Positions 36,062-44,508 of a DNA stretch of 64,000 nucleotides are shown here, one piece after another. The DNA comes from Candidatus Methanoperedens sp. (lineage in GTDB: Archaea; Halobacteriota; Methanosarcinia; Methanosarcinales; Methanoperedenaceae): assembly GCA_012026795.1 (NCBI GenBank), contig VEPM01000011.1, forward strand, positions 1 to 64,000, written 5' to 3'. Each line of letters starts with the position of its first letter. Within the stretch, counting starts at the first letter, position 1. The position numbers and the translations under genes were made by a program. The notes beneath the pieces were generated by a model. That model was not told where the DNA came from. It did not search any database and saw only the letters and a program-made list of their open reading frames with translations.

Positions 36062-36399
36062 CTCCCCTCACGACAAAGACGCGTCAATAGTGAATATACA
36101 CTATTGAGAGTATAGTAAATTTTTAAAATTCTTTCAAATAAACCCGTTTCCAATCTAAAATATCAGGAATATCCCCATATCCTCAATTATCATCAAAAAC
36201 CAGCAGAAACACAGTAAACTGCCCTTTAATTTCGTGCCCTATAAATTAAAATAAGATGTGTGAATAAAAACAAAAGTGGCTATGTGTGGCTTTTTGGGTT
36301 ATTATTCAACACCCTTTGATACTGTATATGCAGATCCACACTTTTTTCACACCATGTTTTATATTAAACACATTCAATCATAGGGTATATTAAGACCAA
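36062..36399. other. Intergenic region with hairpin and promoter
   Basis: There is no gene here. A perfect inverted repeat, TCAATAGTG(AATATA)CACTATTGA, spans 36084-36107, 23 bases after the membrane protein stop, and may be a terminator or an operator. A TTTATATTAAA element at 36358-36368 is well placed as TATA box for the PIN gene. Confidence 0.5.
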
Positions 36400-36414
36400 T
36401 TGCTAATTCAGAAT

Positions 36415-36969
36415 GTGGAAAAAACTATTGTGATTTCTAATACAAGTCCCTTAATTAACTTAGGAATGGCCAATGCGCTAAATTTAATACCATCATTGTT
36501 TCCAGAAGAAGGGTTTGAAGTGGTGATCCCCACTGAAGTTATAAACGAAATAAAACCCCCACTAAAGAATAAGGTAAAAGAAATGCAGAATGAAGGACAT
36601 ATAATCATATCTCCTTTTTTTATTTCTTCTGTGATGAATAGCGTGATTCCAATTGCACAAGAAATAGCTATGAATGCAAAAACATGGGAACCGGAACAAC
36701 ATTATACCGAAGCATACGTGATTGTCAAAGGAGAACAAGCTAAATTATCACTTGGAAGCGCTTTCGTTTTGATAGATGAAAAGGATGCAAAAACTATCGC
36801 TAAGCAGAAAGGCTTAAGGGTTATGAACCACATTGATATTATAAGAGAATGCGTAAGAAAGGAAATAATAACCCAAGACGATGGGTTGCATCTGCTTGAA
36901 ACACTAGTTTCAAAAGGTATAAAATATAGGTCAGGGATGTTAGAACATTATAAAAATGAATGGTCGTAA
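36415..36969 (+). CDS. PIN-like protein (DUF3368 type)
   Basis: The N-terminus TIVISNTSPLINLG is typical of DUF3368-type PIN proteins, in which the first acidic residue is often Asn. VIPTEVINEI and LGSAFVLIDEKDAKTIAKQKGLRV supply further acidic positions of the PIN active site. PIN proteins are usually ribonucleases and often toxins of toxin-antitoxin pairs. The start is uncertain: GTG 36415 is chosen, with TTG 36400 as the alternative. The adjoining partner gene completes a two-gene cassette. Confidence 0.65.
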   Translation: MEKTIVISNTSPLINLGMANALNLIPSLFPEEGFEVVIPTEVINEIKPPLKNKVKEMQNEGHIIISPFFISSVMNSVIPIAQEIAMNAKTWEPEQHYTEAYVIVKGEQAKLSLGSAFVLIDEKDAKTIAKQKGLRVMNHIDIIRECVRKEIITQDDGLHLLETLVSKGIKYRSGMLEHYKNEWS

Positions 36970-36973
36970 AATT

Positions 36974-37513
36974 ATGTCATGGGATGAAATTGATTGGGAA
37001 GATGAAAGTGGTTCTATTGCTTTCAAAGAATGGGAGAAACGAAATGAAATTAGAAATAGAACAAAGGAAGATATAAAGAAAGTAGTGGATTTCACTCCAG
37101 ATGATTGGGTTTTGGTATTATTACATTTAAATGGTAATTCATTGAAAAAAACACCAATATTTAAACAATTATGTATTTTTGGGGAACGTATAGGTCTTAA
37201 TGATTCAGGTATTTTTTCATGGTATCCGCATAATTATGGTGCATACTCTAACGTAGTTGAAAATGCATTAAAGGATTTGGTGTCTAAGGGTAAACTTGAG
37301 TTACAAATGGGAACAACCCCAGAAGACCATATATTCAAAAACTACATAAATAAGGATAATGAGCAGGCAGCGCAATTATGGGGGGTGTTGCCAGATTCAA
37401 TTAAGACCGTTCTACTTGAATTAAAAGAAGAATTTAAGGATAAAAGAACTATTGAAATAGTTAATTATGCCCATGATGCATATCCAGAATATGCAACTAA
37501 ATGTTTGCGATGA
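36974..37513 (+). CDS. Acidic helical partner of the PIN gene (Panacea/YwgA-like)
   Basis: About 180 residues. The N-terminus is highly acidic (MSWDEIDWEDES). It is followed by a domain with FTPDDWVLVLLHLNG, KTPIFKQLCIFGER, WYPHNYGAYSNVVENALKDLVSKGKLEL, reminiscent of winged-helix 'Panacea' or YwgA-type proteins found as antitoxins. That likeness is from pattern recall only. Start may be 36956, overlapping the PIN stop by 14 bases, or 36974. An acidic antitoxin-like protein directly downstream of a PIN gene suggests a toxin-antitoxin or defence pair. Confidence 0.55.
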   Translation: MSWDEIDWEDESGSIAFKEWEKRNEIRNRTKEDIKKVVDFTPDDWVLVLLHLNGNSLKKTPIFKQLCIFGERIGLNDSGIFSWYPHNYGAYSNVVENALKDLVSKGKLELQMGTTPEDHIFKNYINKDNEQAAQLWGVLPDSIKTVLLELKEEFKDKRTIEIVNYAHDAYPEYATKCLR

Positions 37514-37833
37514 ATGATTTTATAATGTTACTTGACAAATAGGAAGGTCAGGTTTTTTCATAATCAGAGTTTACTAACTTTGGTGGTTGGTATGCCTATC
37601 CAAACCTTATAGAGAGTTCACTGGCATGGTGACAATGAGGATTATGGTATAATTGTGCATGGCTTAGATTCCCAGGTTATAGATTCCATGCTAGGCTATT
37701 ACTGTGAAGACTCCAAATAAAAAGAAATGTGGCTGTACTTCCTGTTTTGAGTTATTTGAGTTTTGACAACATCTATCAGCAAACATAGACTTGACAGAAC
37801 CATATTTACGGATGAGTAAATGCGTGCTCTATT
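37514..37833. other. Non-coding right end of the island
   Basis: About 320 bases with no gene. Short peptides such as one with CGCTSC occur in one frame but with stops on both sides. The right terminal inverted repeat lies at 37778-37801. The sequence between the last gene and the repeat may be decayed coding DNA, which I cannot identify. Confidence 0.4.
37778..37801 (-). repeat. Right terminal inverted repeat of the island
   Basis: Reverse complement of the left repeat at 35415-35438 with one mismatch (23 of 24). It lies 33 bases beyond the natural stop of the neighbouring minus-strand gene. Confidence 0.8.
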
Positions 37834-37992
37834 TCATATTTTTTCGTCATATATTTCATCATGCTCTTCTGATAAGTCTCTGGATGCCCGGAAAGTTTGC
37901 ATTTTGAAAAAGGAATCTTCTTTATTAAAGCCAGATTTTTCTCTTACCCGTTCTAACATATCTTCTCTTATTGCTTTCTTGATACGCTCATC
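37834..37992 (-). pseudogene. Out-of-frame C-terminal tail of the DUF6930-like gene
   Basis: Beyond the TGA at 37991 the minus-strand sequence continues as a good open frame, DERIKKAIREDMLERVREKSG and so on to a TGA at 37834-37836, about 51 codons. Removing one T from the ATTTGATGAG run at 37987-37996 joins it in frame to the upstream gene (RRSMRKFI-DERIKKAIRE). This looks like a one-base insertion or sequencing error. Confidence 0.65.
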
Positions 37993-39016
37993 AAATGAAC
38001 TTTCTCATGCTTCTGCGGGCATCTTCAAGCATGGGCAGGTCCTCGACCATTTTAATTTTACTGCCCAGCATTGCAGCAAAAGGTTCCAGTGATACATAGA
38101 CTTCATCGCGTTTAACCAGAAATTCTTTAGGTTTGATCTTTGCACCTTCAAGAAAACTGACGAACTTATCAGGGAATTTTAAGGTGAATTCTTCCCGCTT
38201 TTCAATCTGGAAGTAAAAAACAAATGCAGATCTATGTTCAACCATAATACACATATAAGGATAATATGGCCTTTCCTCTTTTTCTTTTATGGGTGCAGGC
38301 ACATAAAAAAAGTCAACTTCCCATACCCCTTTTTGCTGGAATTTTACTTTTTTCAATCTCTCCAAAATTGTTTCATCTAAAGCCATTACTGGAAAGTCAT
38401 TTCTTTCAGGAAATGTGGGTTCTATCCACTCATCCTTCCATAAAATATTCACACCCTGCTGCAAGGGAACACGAACCAGATATTGTTCGCCTGGTGAGTG
38501 ATTGAGCATATCGGGATCCTTCTGAAAGCGCCGGGAAACTTCAACTGCCTGCTGCAGGGCAAGTGTAAGGAACACGGCCTCTTTTCCTGTCAGAAACCAC
38601 GGAACAAGACCCGGCGTATAATTCCTGAACATGGGCCATGCGTTATTTCCCCTGAACTTCAAACCAAGAGCTTTTATTTGTTGAAGGTCTTCTTTTTGTA
38701 AGTATTTCCTATCCTCAAAGGATGCCATCAGGCATTTCTGAATAAAAAGTGCTTCTCCATCGTAAGGAGAAACATCACCTGAGACGATCCTCATTATTCC
38801 TTCAAGTCCCTCTGCGCCTAAATAAACTCCAAGGGCATAATGTTCTCCTGCTGCGCCCATGATGCAGCAGTACCCTATTTCACCGCTTACCGGATCCTGT
38901 ACCCCGAAAATATCAATATCGTGCATCCAGTCCCAGGGAGCAGCTTTTTTGAATTCAATAGTTGCCTCATAAAGGGCTTTCCATTCCTGATGAGAAGGTG
39001 GCTGGTCAGTATTCAT
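37991..39016 (-). CDS. Conserved unknown protein (DUF7309/DUF6930-like), 3' frameshift
   Basis: The 341-residue protein has a first half with WDWMHDIDIFGVQDPVSGEIGYCCIMGAAGEHYALGVYLG and a second half with VWEVDFFYVPAPIKEK and PYYPYMCIMVEHRSAFVFYF. I associate this with two-domain proteins of DUF7309 and DUF6930 type, found scattered in bacteria and archaea; the function is unknown. The reading frame ends early because of a probable single-base insertion; about 51 further codons continue in another frame to 37834. It is divergent from the RecJ-like gene. Confidence 0.65.
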   Translation of the reverse strand: MNTDQPPSHQEWKALYEATIEFKKAAPWDWMHDIDIFGVQDPVSGEIGYCCIMGAAGEHYALGVYLGAEGLEGIMRIVSGDVSPYDGEALFIQKCLMASFEDRKYLQKEDLQQIKALGLKFRGNNAWPMFRNYTPGLVPWFLTGKEAVFLTLALQQAVEVSRRFQKDPDMLNHSPGEQYLVRVPLQQGVNILWKDEWIEPTFPERNDFPVMALDETILERLKKVKFQQKGVWEVDFFYVPAPIKEKEERPYYPYMCIMVEHRSAFVFYFQIEKREEFTLKFPDKFVSFLEGAKIKPKEFLVKRDEVYVSLEPFAAMLGSKIKMVEDLPMLEDARRSMRKFI

Positions 39017-39134
39017 GATTTTATTTACTCACTATAAGCGATGATAGTAAGGGGATAAATATCTTTTTCTTTTGCATCAAACATAATCCCCGCGTAACCT
39101 ATTTCACCCCTGAACACATCTATCACTCAAATCT

Positions 39135-41249
39135 ATGACTACTGAATGTAAAGACTGTAAAGGCACAGGGACTATAATCCTCAGTGAAAGGGAATGTCCT
39201 GACTGCAAAGGTACTGGTAAGCCAAAATCCATAAGCCTTGACCGACTTTCTGAAAAAGACCTTGGTGCCCTTATGGGTGGTGGCATAAAGTGCATAAAAT
39301 GTTTCGGTACAGGCAAATTCTCGGTGACAGAACCCTGTAAAGCGTGCGGAGGGCGGGGGAAATTCATCACATGCAAGGTATGCGGGATAGAAATTACAGG
39401 CAGGGGAGAACTGTGTGAAAACTGCGCCAAAAAACAATATGTCCATATCCTCGGTACCGAATGCGACATACGTGAACTTGAGATCGGGAAGATCTACGAA
39501 GGAAAAGTGCAGGGTCATGCCAATTTTGGTGTGTTCGTTGACCTGAATCCACAAATGCGGGGGCTTATTCATTCAAGCAATCTGAGTTATACTCCTGAAA
39601 TCGGGGACAAGATATTCGTCGAAGTAAAAAACATTGCCCAGAACGGCAATATCGAACTGTTGCTCAGGAGTGCGAAAGAATACCAGGTAATTTATGTTGA
39701 AAAACAGCTTCCCAGAAGAAAGACCATAGAGCTCACAAAGTTCCTCGGGAAACTCATCCACCTCTCAGGTGAGGTCATCCAGATAAAGCAGACCGGAGGT
39801 CCCACGATATTTTCCATTTCAGATGAGGAGGGGACAGTCCAGTGCGCGGCATTTGAAAAAGCAGGAGAACGGGCATATCCGGAGATAAAGGCCGAGATGA
39901 TTGTTAAAGTCATTGGGGAACCTTCCATGAGAAATGGCGCATTGCAGGTTGAGATCCGCTCCATAAGACAGCTGGGAGGAAAGGATGCCGCAGGAATAAA
40001 AGAGCAGATCGAAGCAGCCATAGACAAACGCGTCCAACCCCACGAAATCCAGTTCCTTGTAAAAAGTGATATACTCGATAAGTTAAAACCTAGGATGAAA
40101 AACGCTGCCAGGCTTATAATGAAAGCTGTATATAAATCCAGGCCAATAATCATAAGACATCATGCTGATGCAGATGGAATAACATCTGCTATCGCAATTG
40201 AGCGTGCCATTTTGCCTCTTATCAGGGAAATCGGGGGATCTGATGCTGACCGGCACTTTTTCAGGCGCTCTCCTTCCAAAGCGCCTTTTTATGAGATAGA
40301 GGATGTGACAAAAGATATTACTTTTGCGCTTGAGGACCAGGAGCGTTTTTCCCAGAAGATGCCGCTTGTAGTGTTGATGGATAACGGGGCGACAGAGGAA
40401 GATATGCCTTCCATGAAACAGGCTGTTATTTATGGAATTGATATCATGGTCATTGACCACCATCACCCGGACGGGTCTATCGATAGCATGGTTCTTGAAC
40501 ATGTGAACCCTGCTTATGCAGGCGGGGATTATGGATTAACAACAGGGATGATCGGTACTGAAATCGCAAGAATGATAAACCCTGATGTGACAGAAGAAAT
40601 AAAGCACCTTCCTGCGGTTTCAGCAATGGGCGACAGGTCGTCTGCACCTGAAGCTGATAGTTACAAAGCCCTTGTGGCAGATAAATATAAGATCGAGGAT
40701 CTGAGGAAAATGGCTCTTGCAATCGATTATGAGGCATTCTGGCAGAGGTTCAACGATGGAAGGGGGATAATGAATGATATCCTTAATCTTAATTCGAATG
40801 TAAGACATCAAAAGATCGTGAATTTATTGAACGAGCAGGCAAATGCTGCAATTACCGAACAGCTTGAGGCATCAATGCCTAATGTTAAAACGCAGAAATT
40901 GCCTAACGGGACAATAATGAACGTGATCGACGTTGAGAATTTTGCACATAAATTTACGTTCCCGCCTCCTGGAAAGACAAGTGGGGAGATACATGACAGG
41001 TTATGTAACCAGCATGCAGGACAGCCTTTAGTCACCATCGGATACGGGCCTGATTTTGCAGTGCTTCGCTCAAAAGGCGTCAGGATGAACATCCCCCAGA
41101 TGGTGAAAGAACTTCACAGCGAGATAAAAGGCGCTGGCGTAAGCGGTGGAGGGCATCTTGTGGTGGGAAGCATTAAATTCGTGGAAGGGATGAGAAAAGA
41201 AGTGCTTGCAAAACTTGCAGAGAAAATAGGAGCGGCAGGGGTTGAATGA
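39135..41249 (+). CDS. Archaeal RecJ-like DHH phosphoesterase with DnaJ-type zinc finger
   Basis: The 704-residue protein belongs to the archaeal COG1107-like group. Its order is DnaJ-type zinc repeats (CKDCKGTGT, CPDCKGTGK, CIKCFGTGK, CKACGGRGK) and a further CxxC set to residue 97, an S1 domain (IYEGKVQGHANFGVFVDL), an OB fold (about 195-290), then DHH (HHADADGITSAIAI, DNGATEEDM, IDHHHPDG) and DHHA1-like (GAGVSGGGHLVVGSIKF) domains. Likely a nucleic-acid nuclease. It overlaps the following ferredoxin gene by 4 bases. Confidence 0.93.
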   Translation: MTTECKDCKGTGTIILSERECPDCKGTGKPKSISLDRLSEKDLGALMGGGIKCIKCFGTGKFSVTEPCKACGGRGKFITCKVCGIEITGRGELCENCAKKQYVHILGTECDIRELEIGKIYEGKVQGHANFGVFVDLNPQMRGLIHSSNLSYTPEIGDKIFVEVKNIAQNGNIELLLRSAKEYQVIYVEKQLPRRKTIELTKFLGKLIHLSGEVIQIKQTGGPTIFSISDEEGTVQCAAFEKAGERAYPEIKAEMIVKVIGEPSMRNGALQVEIRSIRQLGGKDAAGIKEQIEAAIDKRVQPHEIQFLVKSDILDKLKPRMKNAARLIMKAVYKSRPIIIRHHADADGITSAIAIERAILPLIREIGGSDADRHFFRRSPSKAPFYEIEDVTKDITFALEDQERFSQKMPLVVLMDNGATEEDMPSMKQAVIYGIDIMVIDHHHPDGSIDSMVLEHVNPAYAGGDYGLTTGMIGTEIARMINPDVTEEIKHLPAVSAMGDRSSAPEADSYKALVADKYKIEDLRKMALAIDYEAFWQRFNDGRGIMNDILNLNSNVRHQKIVNLLNEQANAAITEQLEASMPNVKTQKLPNGTIMNVIDVENFAHKFTFPPPGKTSGEIHDRLCNQHAGQPLVTIGYGPDFAVLRSKGVRMNIPQMVKELHSEIKGAGVSGGGHLVVGSIKFVEGMRKEVLAKLAEKIGAAGVE

Positions 41250-41404
41250 AGATAAACGATGATTGCGTGGGATGCGGCCAGTGCGCTGCATATTGTCCAT
41301 TTGATGCAATTAATGTATTTGGCCGCGCTGCCATGAATGAGAACTGCACAGAATGCGGCAAATGCGTTGATTATTGCCCCCAATGTGCAATTTCGGAGGC
41401 GTAA
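41246..41404 (+). CDS. 52-residue 2x[4Fe-4S] ferredoxin
   Basis: ATGA overlaps the RecJ-like stop, and TAATG overlaps the next ATG by one base. The whole protein is two cluster motifs: CVGCGQCAAYCPFDAI and CTECGKCVDYCPQCAI. It is too short for standard gene calling yet clearly coding. It is translationally coupled on both sides and probably the electron partner of the FAD oxidoreductase that follows. Confidence 0.92.
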   Translation: MKINDDCVGCGQCAAYCPFDAINVFGRAAMNENCTECGKCVDYCPQCAISEA

Positions 41405-42648
41405 TGAAGGTAGTAGTTATTGGCGCGGGTCTTGGCGGGTTGCTTGCCGGAGCAAAACTCACAAAAGCCGGATACGATGTTGAGATTTTTGAGCGCCTTC
41501 CTTTTATTGGGGGCAGGTTTACAAATCTTCCTTATAAAGGTTTCAAACTCAGCACTGGCGCTCTTCACATGATACCTCATGGCTCGCGCGGGCCCCTGGC
41601 ACAGATGTTAAAAGAAGTGGGTGCGGATGTAACCATCATTGATTCTTCGCCGATGGCAGTGATCCAGAAAGAAAACAGAGAAATAATCTCGTTTCATGAT
41701 TTCCGGAATGAACTTACACTTACAAAGCAGGTGAAACTCGGGACTGTTCTTGCGTATTCCCTGAAATACAAACCAAAAAGCGATATATCATTCAGGGATT
41801 GGGTATTGAAATATTTTGATGATGAATTCCTTTTCAAGCTTGCTGATTCTTTTTGCGGCTGGGCATTGAGCCTTGCGGCAAAGGATGTCCCGGCGCGGGA
41901 GATGCTTGAAATAATCGATAATATGTATCTCTACAAAGGCTCAGGAATCCCGGTGGGTGGATGCGGCGCTGTAACAGATGCGCTTTCTGGGATAATAAGA
42001 TCAAATGGGGGAAGGATTTATTCACAATCCGGTGTTGAAAGAATAATCATCGAAAATGAACATGCAAAAGGTGTCATCGTTAATGGAAAAACAATTGATG
42101 CTGACATTGTGATCAGTGACACAGGACATTCTGGGACAAGCAAATTGTATGAGTGCAGGGATAAGGAATATTTAGATAAAATATCAAATGTCAAACCTTC
42201 AAAAGGAATCAAAATATGTCTTTCCTCGGATGAAGCGTTGATAGGCCATAGCGGTGTGTTTTTTACACCATACGCCAGGAGGATAAATGGCATCAATGAA
42301 GTTACAAATGCAGACCCATCTCTTGCACCGCCTGGAAAACATCTTGTGATGTCTCACCAGGCAATTATTACAGATGACCTGAAATCTGAGATCAATCTTG
42401 GACTCTTTGACCTGAAGCAGCTTTTCCCTGGTAAGAAATACGAAGTGCTTTTGATCCAATCATATTCCAGCGGATGGCCTGTCAACAGGGCATCATCAGG
42501 AACCGATAACGGGAATAAGACTCCTGTCAGGAACCTGTATATCGTAGGCGATGGCGCCAAAGGAAAGGGCGGGATAGAGGTGGAGGGTGTGGCGCTCGGT
42601 GTCAGGAATATGATGGGTGAGATCGGGATATGCGAAGGCTCATCCTGA
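41404..42648 (+). CDS. FAD-dependent phytoene desaturase-like oxidoreductase
   Basis: The 414-residue protein starts MKVVVIGAGLGGLLAGAKL (Rossmann motif), with FERLPFIGGRF next and NLYIVGDGAKGKGGIEVEGVALG near the C-terminus for FAD binding. It belongs to the phytoene desaturase/isoprenoid saturase superfamily. Its start overlaps the ferredoxin stop, so the two are cotranslated; a ferredoxin-driven reduction of an isoprenoid double bond is a reasonable idea. It is a distant relative of the gene at 3441-4832. Confidence 0.85.
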   Translation: MKVVVIGAGLGGLLAGAKLTKAGYDVEIFERLPFIGGRFTNLPYKGFKLSTGALHMIPHGSRGPLAQMLKEVGADVTIIDSSPMAVIQKENREIISFHDFRNELTLTKQVKLGTVLAYSLKYKPKSDISFRDWVLKYFDDEFLFKLADSFCGWALSLAAKDVPAREMLEIIDNMYLYKGSGIPVGGCGAVTDALSGIIRSNGGRIYSQSGVERIIIENEHAKGVIVNGKTIDADIVISDTGHSGTSKLYECRDKEYLDKISNVKPSKGIKICLSSDEALIGHSGVFFTPYARRINGINEVTNADPSLAPPGKHLVMSHQAIITDDLKSEINLGLFDLKQLFPGKKYEVLLIQSYSSGWPVNRASSGTDNGNKTPVRNLYIVGDGAKGKGGIEVEGVALGVRNMMGEIGICEGSS

Positions 42649-42659
42649 TTTGAAAAATG

Positions 42660-43526
42660 TTATTTACTAACAATCAGGTGCTTGAGATTCATTCCTTTCA
42701 AAAGATCTATCATTTCCTCTTTATCCGGGGCCATCAGTTCGGATAATCCTGAAAAAAGATTATCGGACATTTCAGCTCTTCCAACAAGATGCTCTGGTTT
42801 TCGTATATTCTTCACTGGCGCTGATTGCAAAGGTTCCTGTTGGACTGCTTCTTTCAGTTTATCCATTGCAAATCCGGCCTCTGAGCGCAAATTACTGTCC
42901 GGATGATTAAGGCGCAAATCTTCTAACAGGTCGTATGTATCTGCTACTATTGCCGGATCCTTCTGGGCAAGTTGTTTCGTTAACCTGATAGCATATATTC
43001 TCTCATCCACGTTGAGACCGTTTAGAATCCGGATGATCTCTTTTGACCGGTCTTTGAAAAACTCATGATGGGTGGCTGCAAGGATGCTAAGTATGAAATA
43101 AGATATCTCCCTGCTTTTTGCATTCGTACTTTCAAGGGTGATAAGTAGTTCAGGGACTGCGGTTTTCATCCGATCCGGGTATTTCGGGGCTATTTTTGAA
43201 AGGATTTCAAGGATATTCAACATATTGTTTTCATGCAGGTCATTTCTCCTATCCCTCATGCAGCTTACGATAACATCTACCTGATAATGTGCTACCCCGA
43301 TATGATTTTGTGCCATTCTGTCATAGGCTGAAATTGCAGAATTTAACGCTTTTACGTTTCCTTTTGTCAATATGTCATTGAGTAACCCTATGGCTTCCGG
43401 TACTAAATCCTGGTGGTCATCAAGTAATTCGCAAAGAGATGCCATATTGGACTCGCTTGCGTTTCCTTTTCCTATTTTTTTAAGGATATTTCGGATTTTT
43501 TCTTGAAAATTATTAAAAAAAATCAT
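42660..43526 (-). CDS. HEAT/ARM-like repeat protein
   Basis: The 288-residue all-helical protein has repeating units (EAIGLLNDILTKGNVKALNSAISAY, TYDLLEDLRLNHPDSNLRSEAGFAMDKL). The start at 43526 has GGAGG 6-10 bases upstream. The C-terminal 60 residues are low in complexity and may be a flexible tail. It is probably a scaffold for protein contacts. It is convergent with the FAD oxidoreductase, 11 bases apart. Confidence 0.7.
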   Translation of the reverse strand: MIFFNNFQEKIRNILKKIGKGNASESNMASLCELLDDHQDLVPEAIGLLNDILTKGNVKALNSAISAYDRMAQNHIGVAHYQVDVIVSCMRDRRNDLHENNMLNILEILSKIAPKYPDRMKTAVPELLITLESTNAKSREISYFILSILAATHHEFFKDRSKEIIRILNGLNVDERIYAIRLTKQLAQKDPAIVADTYDLLEDLRLNHPDSNLRSEAGFAMDKLKEAVQQEPLQSAPVKNIRKPEHLVGRAEMSDNLFSGLSELMAPDKEEMIDLLKGMNLKHLIVSK

Positions 43527-43610
43527 AATATACCTCCGGATATGTATATTCTTCAATGAACATTCATATAGGTTTTATGAACACAAGTTAAATATTATCC
43601 TTTTTTCATA

Positions 43611-44330
43611 ATGACATCAGCCATGGCAAAAAGAATCGCCCCACAATATGACATGCTCTTTGGCGAGGGCAAATTCAATGCAACTCTTCTTATAGGTCCT
43701 GACCCCCTGGGTGCAAATTTTGACTTTAAAGTTTTTCTTGAAGCCAGGCGAAGACTGGTATCGATCGGCTTCAGATTGACCGATAGCAAACGCGGGTTTG
43801 TGGAGTATCAAAAAACATTCGATTACGATAATAAGAAAATAAAGGCAAGAATACATCTTATTCTTGGCCGTAATTTCAGCGGGAACCTGCAGGAAACATG
43901 GCGCGAAAGTCTTGCTAACGAGGATCTCATATACCTGAAAACGCACGCGGGATATGGTAAACATCTGAGCCTGAGCGATGATGTGATTTATTTTACTGAT
44001 GCAATGAAAGAAGGATTTGATCTTTCGGAAAGGAAACCATACCAGTTGTACTATCTTGATTGCTGCAAGAGTGAAATGTATTATAAGGATGCATTCAGGA
44101 ACTATATCGGGGGCAATGGTGTTGACCTTATTTTGCATAAATGGTTTTGCGACTACATGATAATCGGGCCTGTGGTGATACTGATCAGGGAACTGATGGC
44201 TGGTTCTGACTTTGAGACAATTGTTTTGAAAATGAATGAAGAATATGGAATACCGCATTTTGATGTGGAAGATGATCCTGCGGATAAGAGACTGGACAGG
44301 AAGATGGTGACATATTCGGTAAGTGATTAA
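43611..44330 (+). CDS. Unknown cytosolic protein
   Basis: The 239-residue protein has no membrane helix or signal. It contains scattered Cys (LDCCKSEMYYKD, KWFCDYMI) and Tyr/Asp-rich segments. No family is recognised. There is no ribosome binding site, but AT-rich sequence about 20 bases upstream (TTAAATATTA) suggests a leaderless message. A start at the second Met (43623) is possible. Confidence 0.55.
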   Translation: MTSAMAKRIAPQYDMLFGEGKFNATLLIGPDPLGANFDFKVFLEARRRLVSIGFRLTDSKRGFVEYQKTFDYDNKKIKARIHLILGRNFSGNLQETWRESLANEDLIYLKTHAGYGKHLSLSDDVIYFTDAMKEGFDLSERKPYQLYYLDCCKSEMYYKDAFRNYIGGNGVDLILHKWFCDYMIIGPVVILIRELMAGSDFETIVLKMNEEYGIPHFDVEDDPADKRLDRKMVTYSVSD

Positions 44331-44444
44331 TCCAATCCGGGATATGATCGTATTGAAATTTCAAATCGGGAATTTAGTATAGGAGTGAGTGGACAGGTTG
44401 GGGAGTGGTGGTATCTTAAAAAGGTTTTTTCCTGTCCACTGCAA

Positions 44445-44460
44445 TTCGTATATATACGAA
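44445..44460. promoter_or_regulatory. Perfect 16-bp palindrome
   Basis: TTCGTATATATACGAA is a perfect palindrome in the convergent space between two genes, followed by CGATGG. It resembles the inverted repeat at the ahbC promoter. It may be a regulator site of an undetected small transcript or a structural element. Confidence 0.45.
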
Positions 44461-44508
44461 CGATGGTATTTATAGCTTACGATTGGTGTTTGTGAAGTAC
44501 TTATTCTC

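Larger units (their letters stand above)
35415..37801. mobile_element. Inverted-repeat-bounded AT-rich island without transposase
   Basis: A 2387-bp segment lies between the two 24-base inverted repeats. It contains a small membrane protein, a PIN-type protein and its overlapping partner, plus about 900 bases of AT-rich non-coding sequence. Neighbouring housekeeping-type genes stop just outside it (ahbC 26 bases to the left, the natural end of the DUF6930-like frame 33 bases to the right). No open frame resembles a transposase, so it would have to be mobilised in trans or be a relic. Confidence 0.6.

Noticed and set aside
37820-38092. Plus-strand open frame of 90 residues at the island edge
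   Set aside because: It is antisense to the DUF6930-like gene and to its frameshifted tail, whose codons are clearly protein-like; the plus frame has no ribosome binding site.
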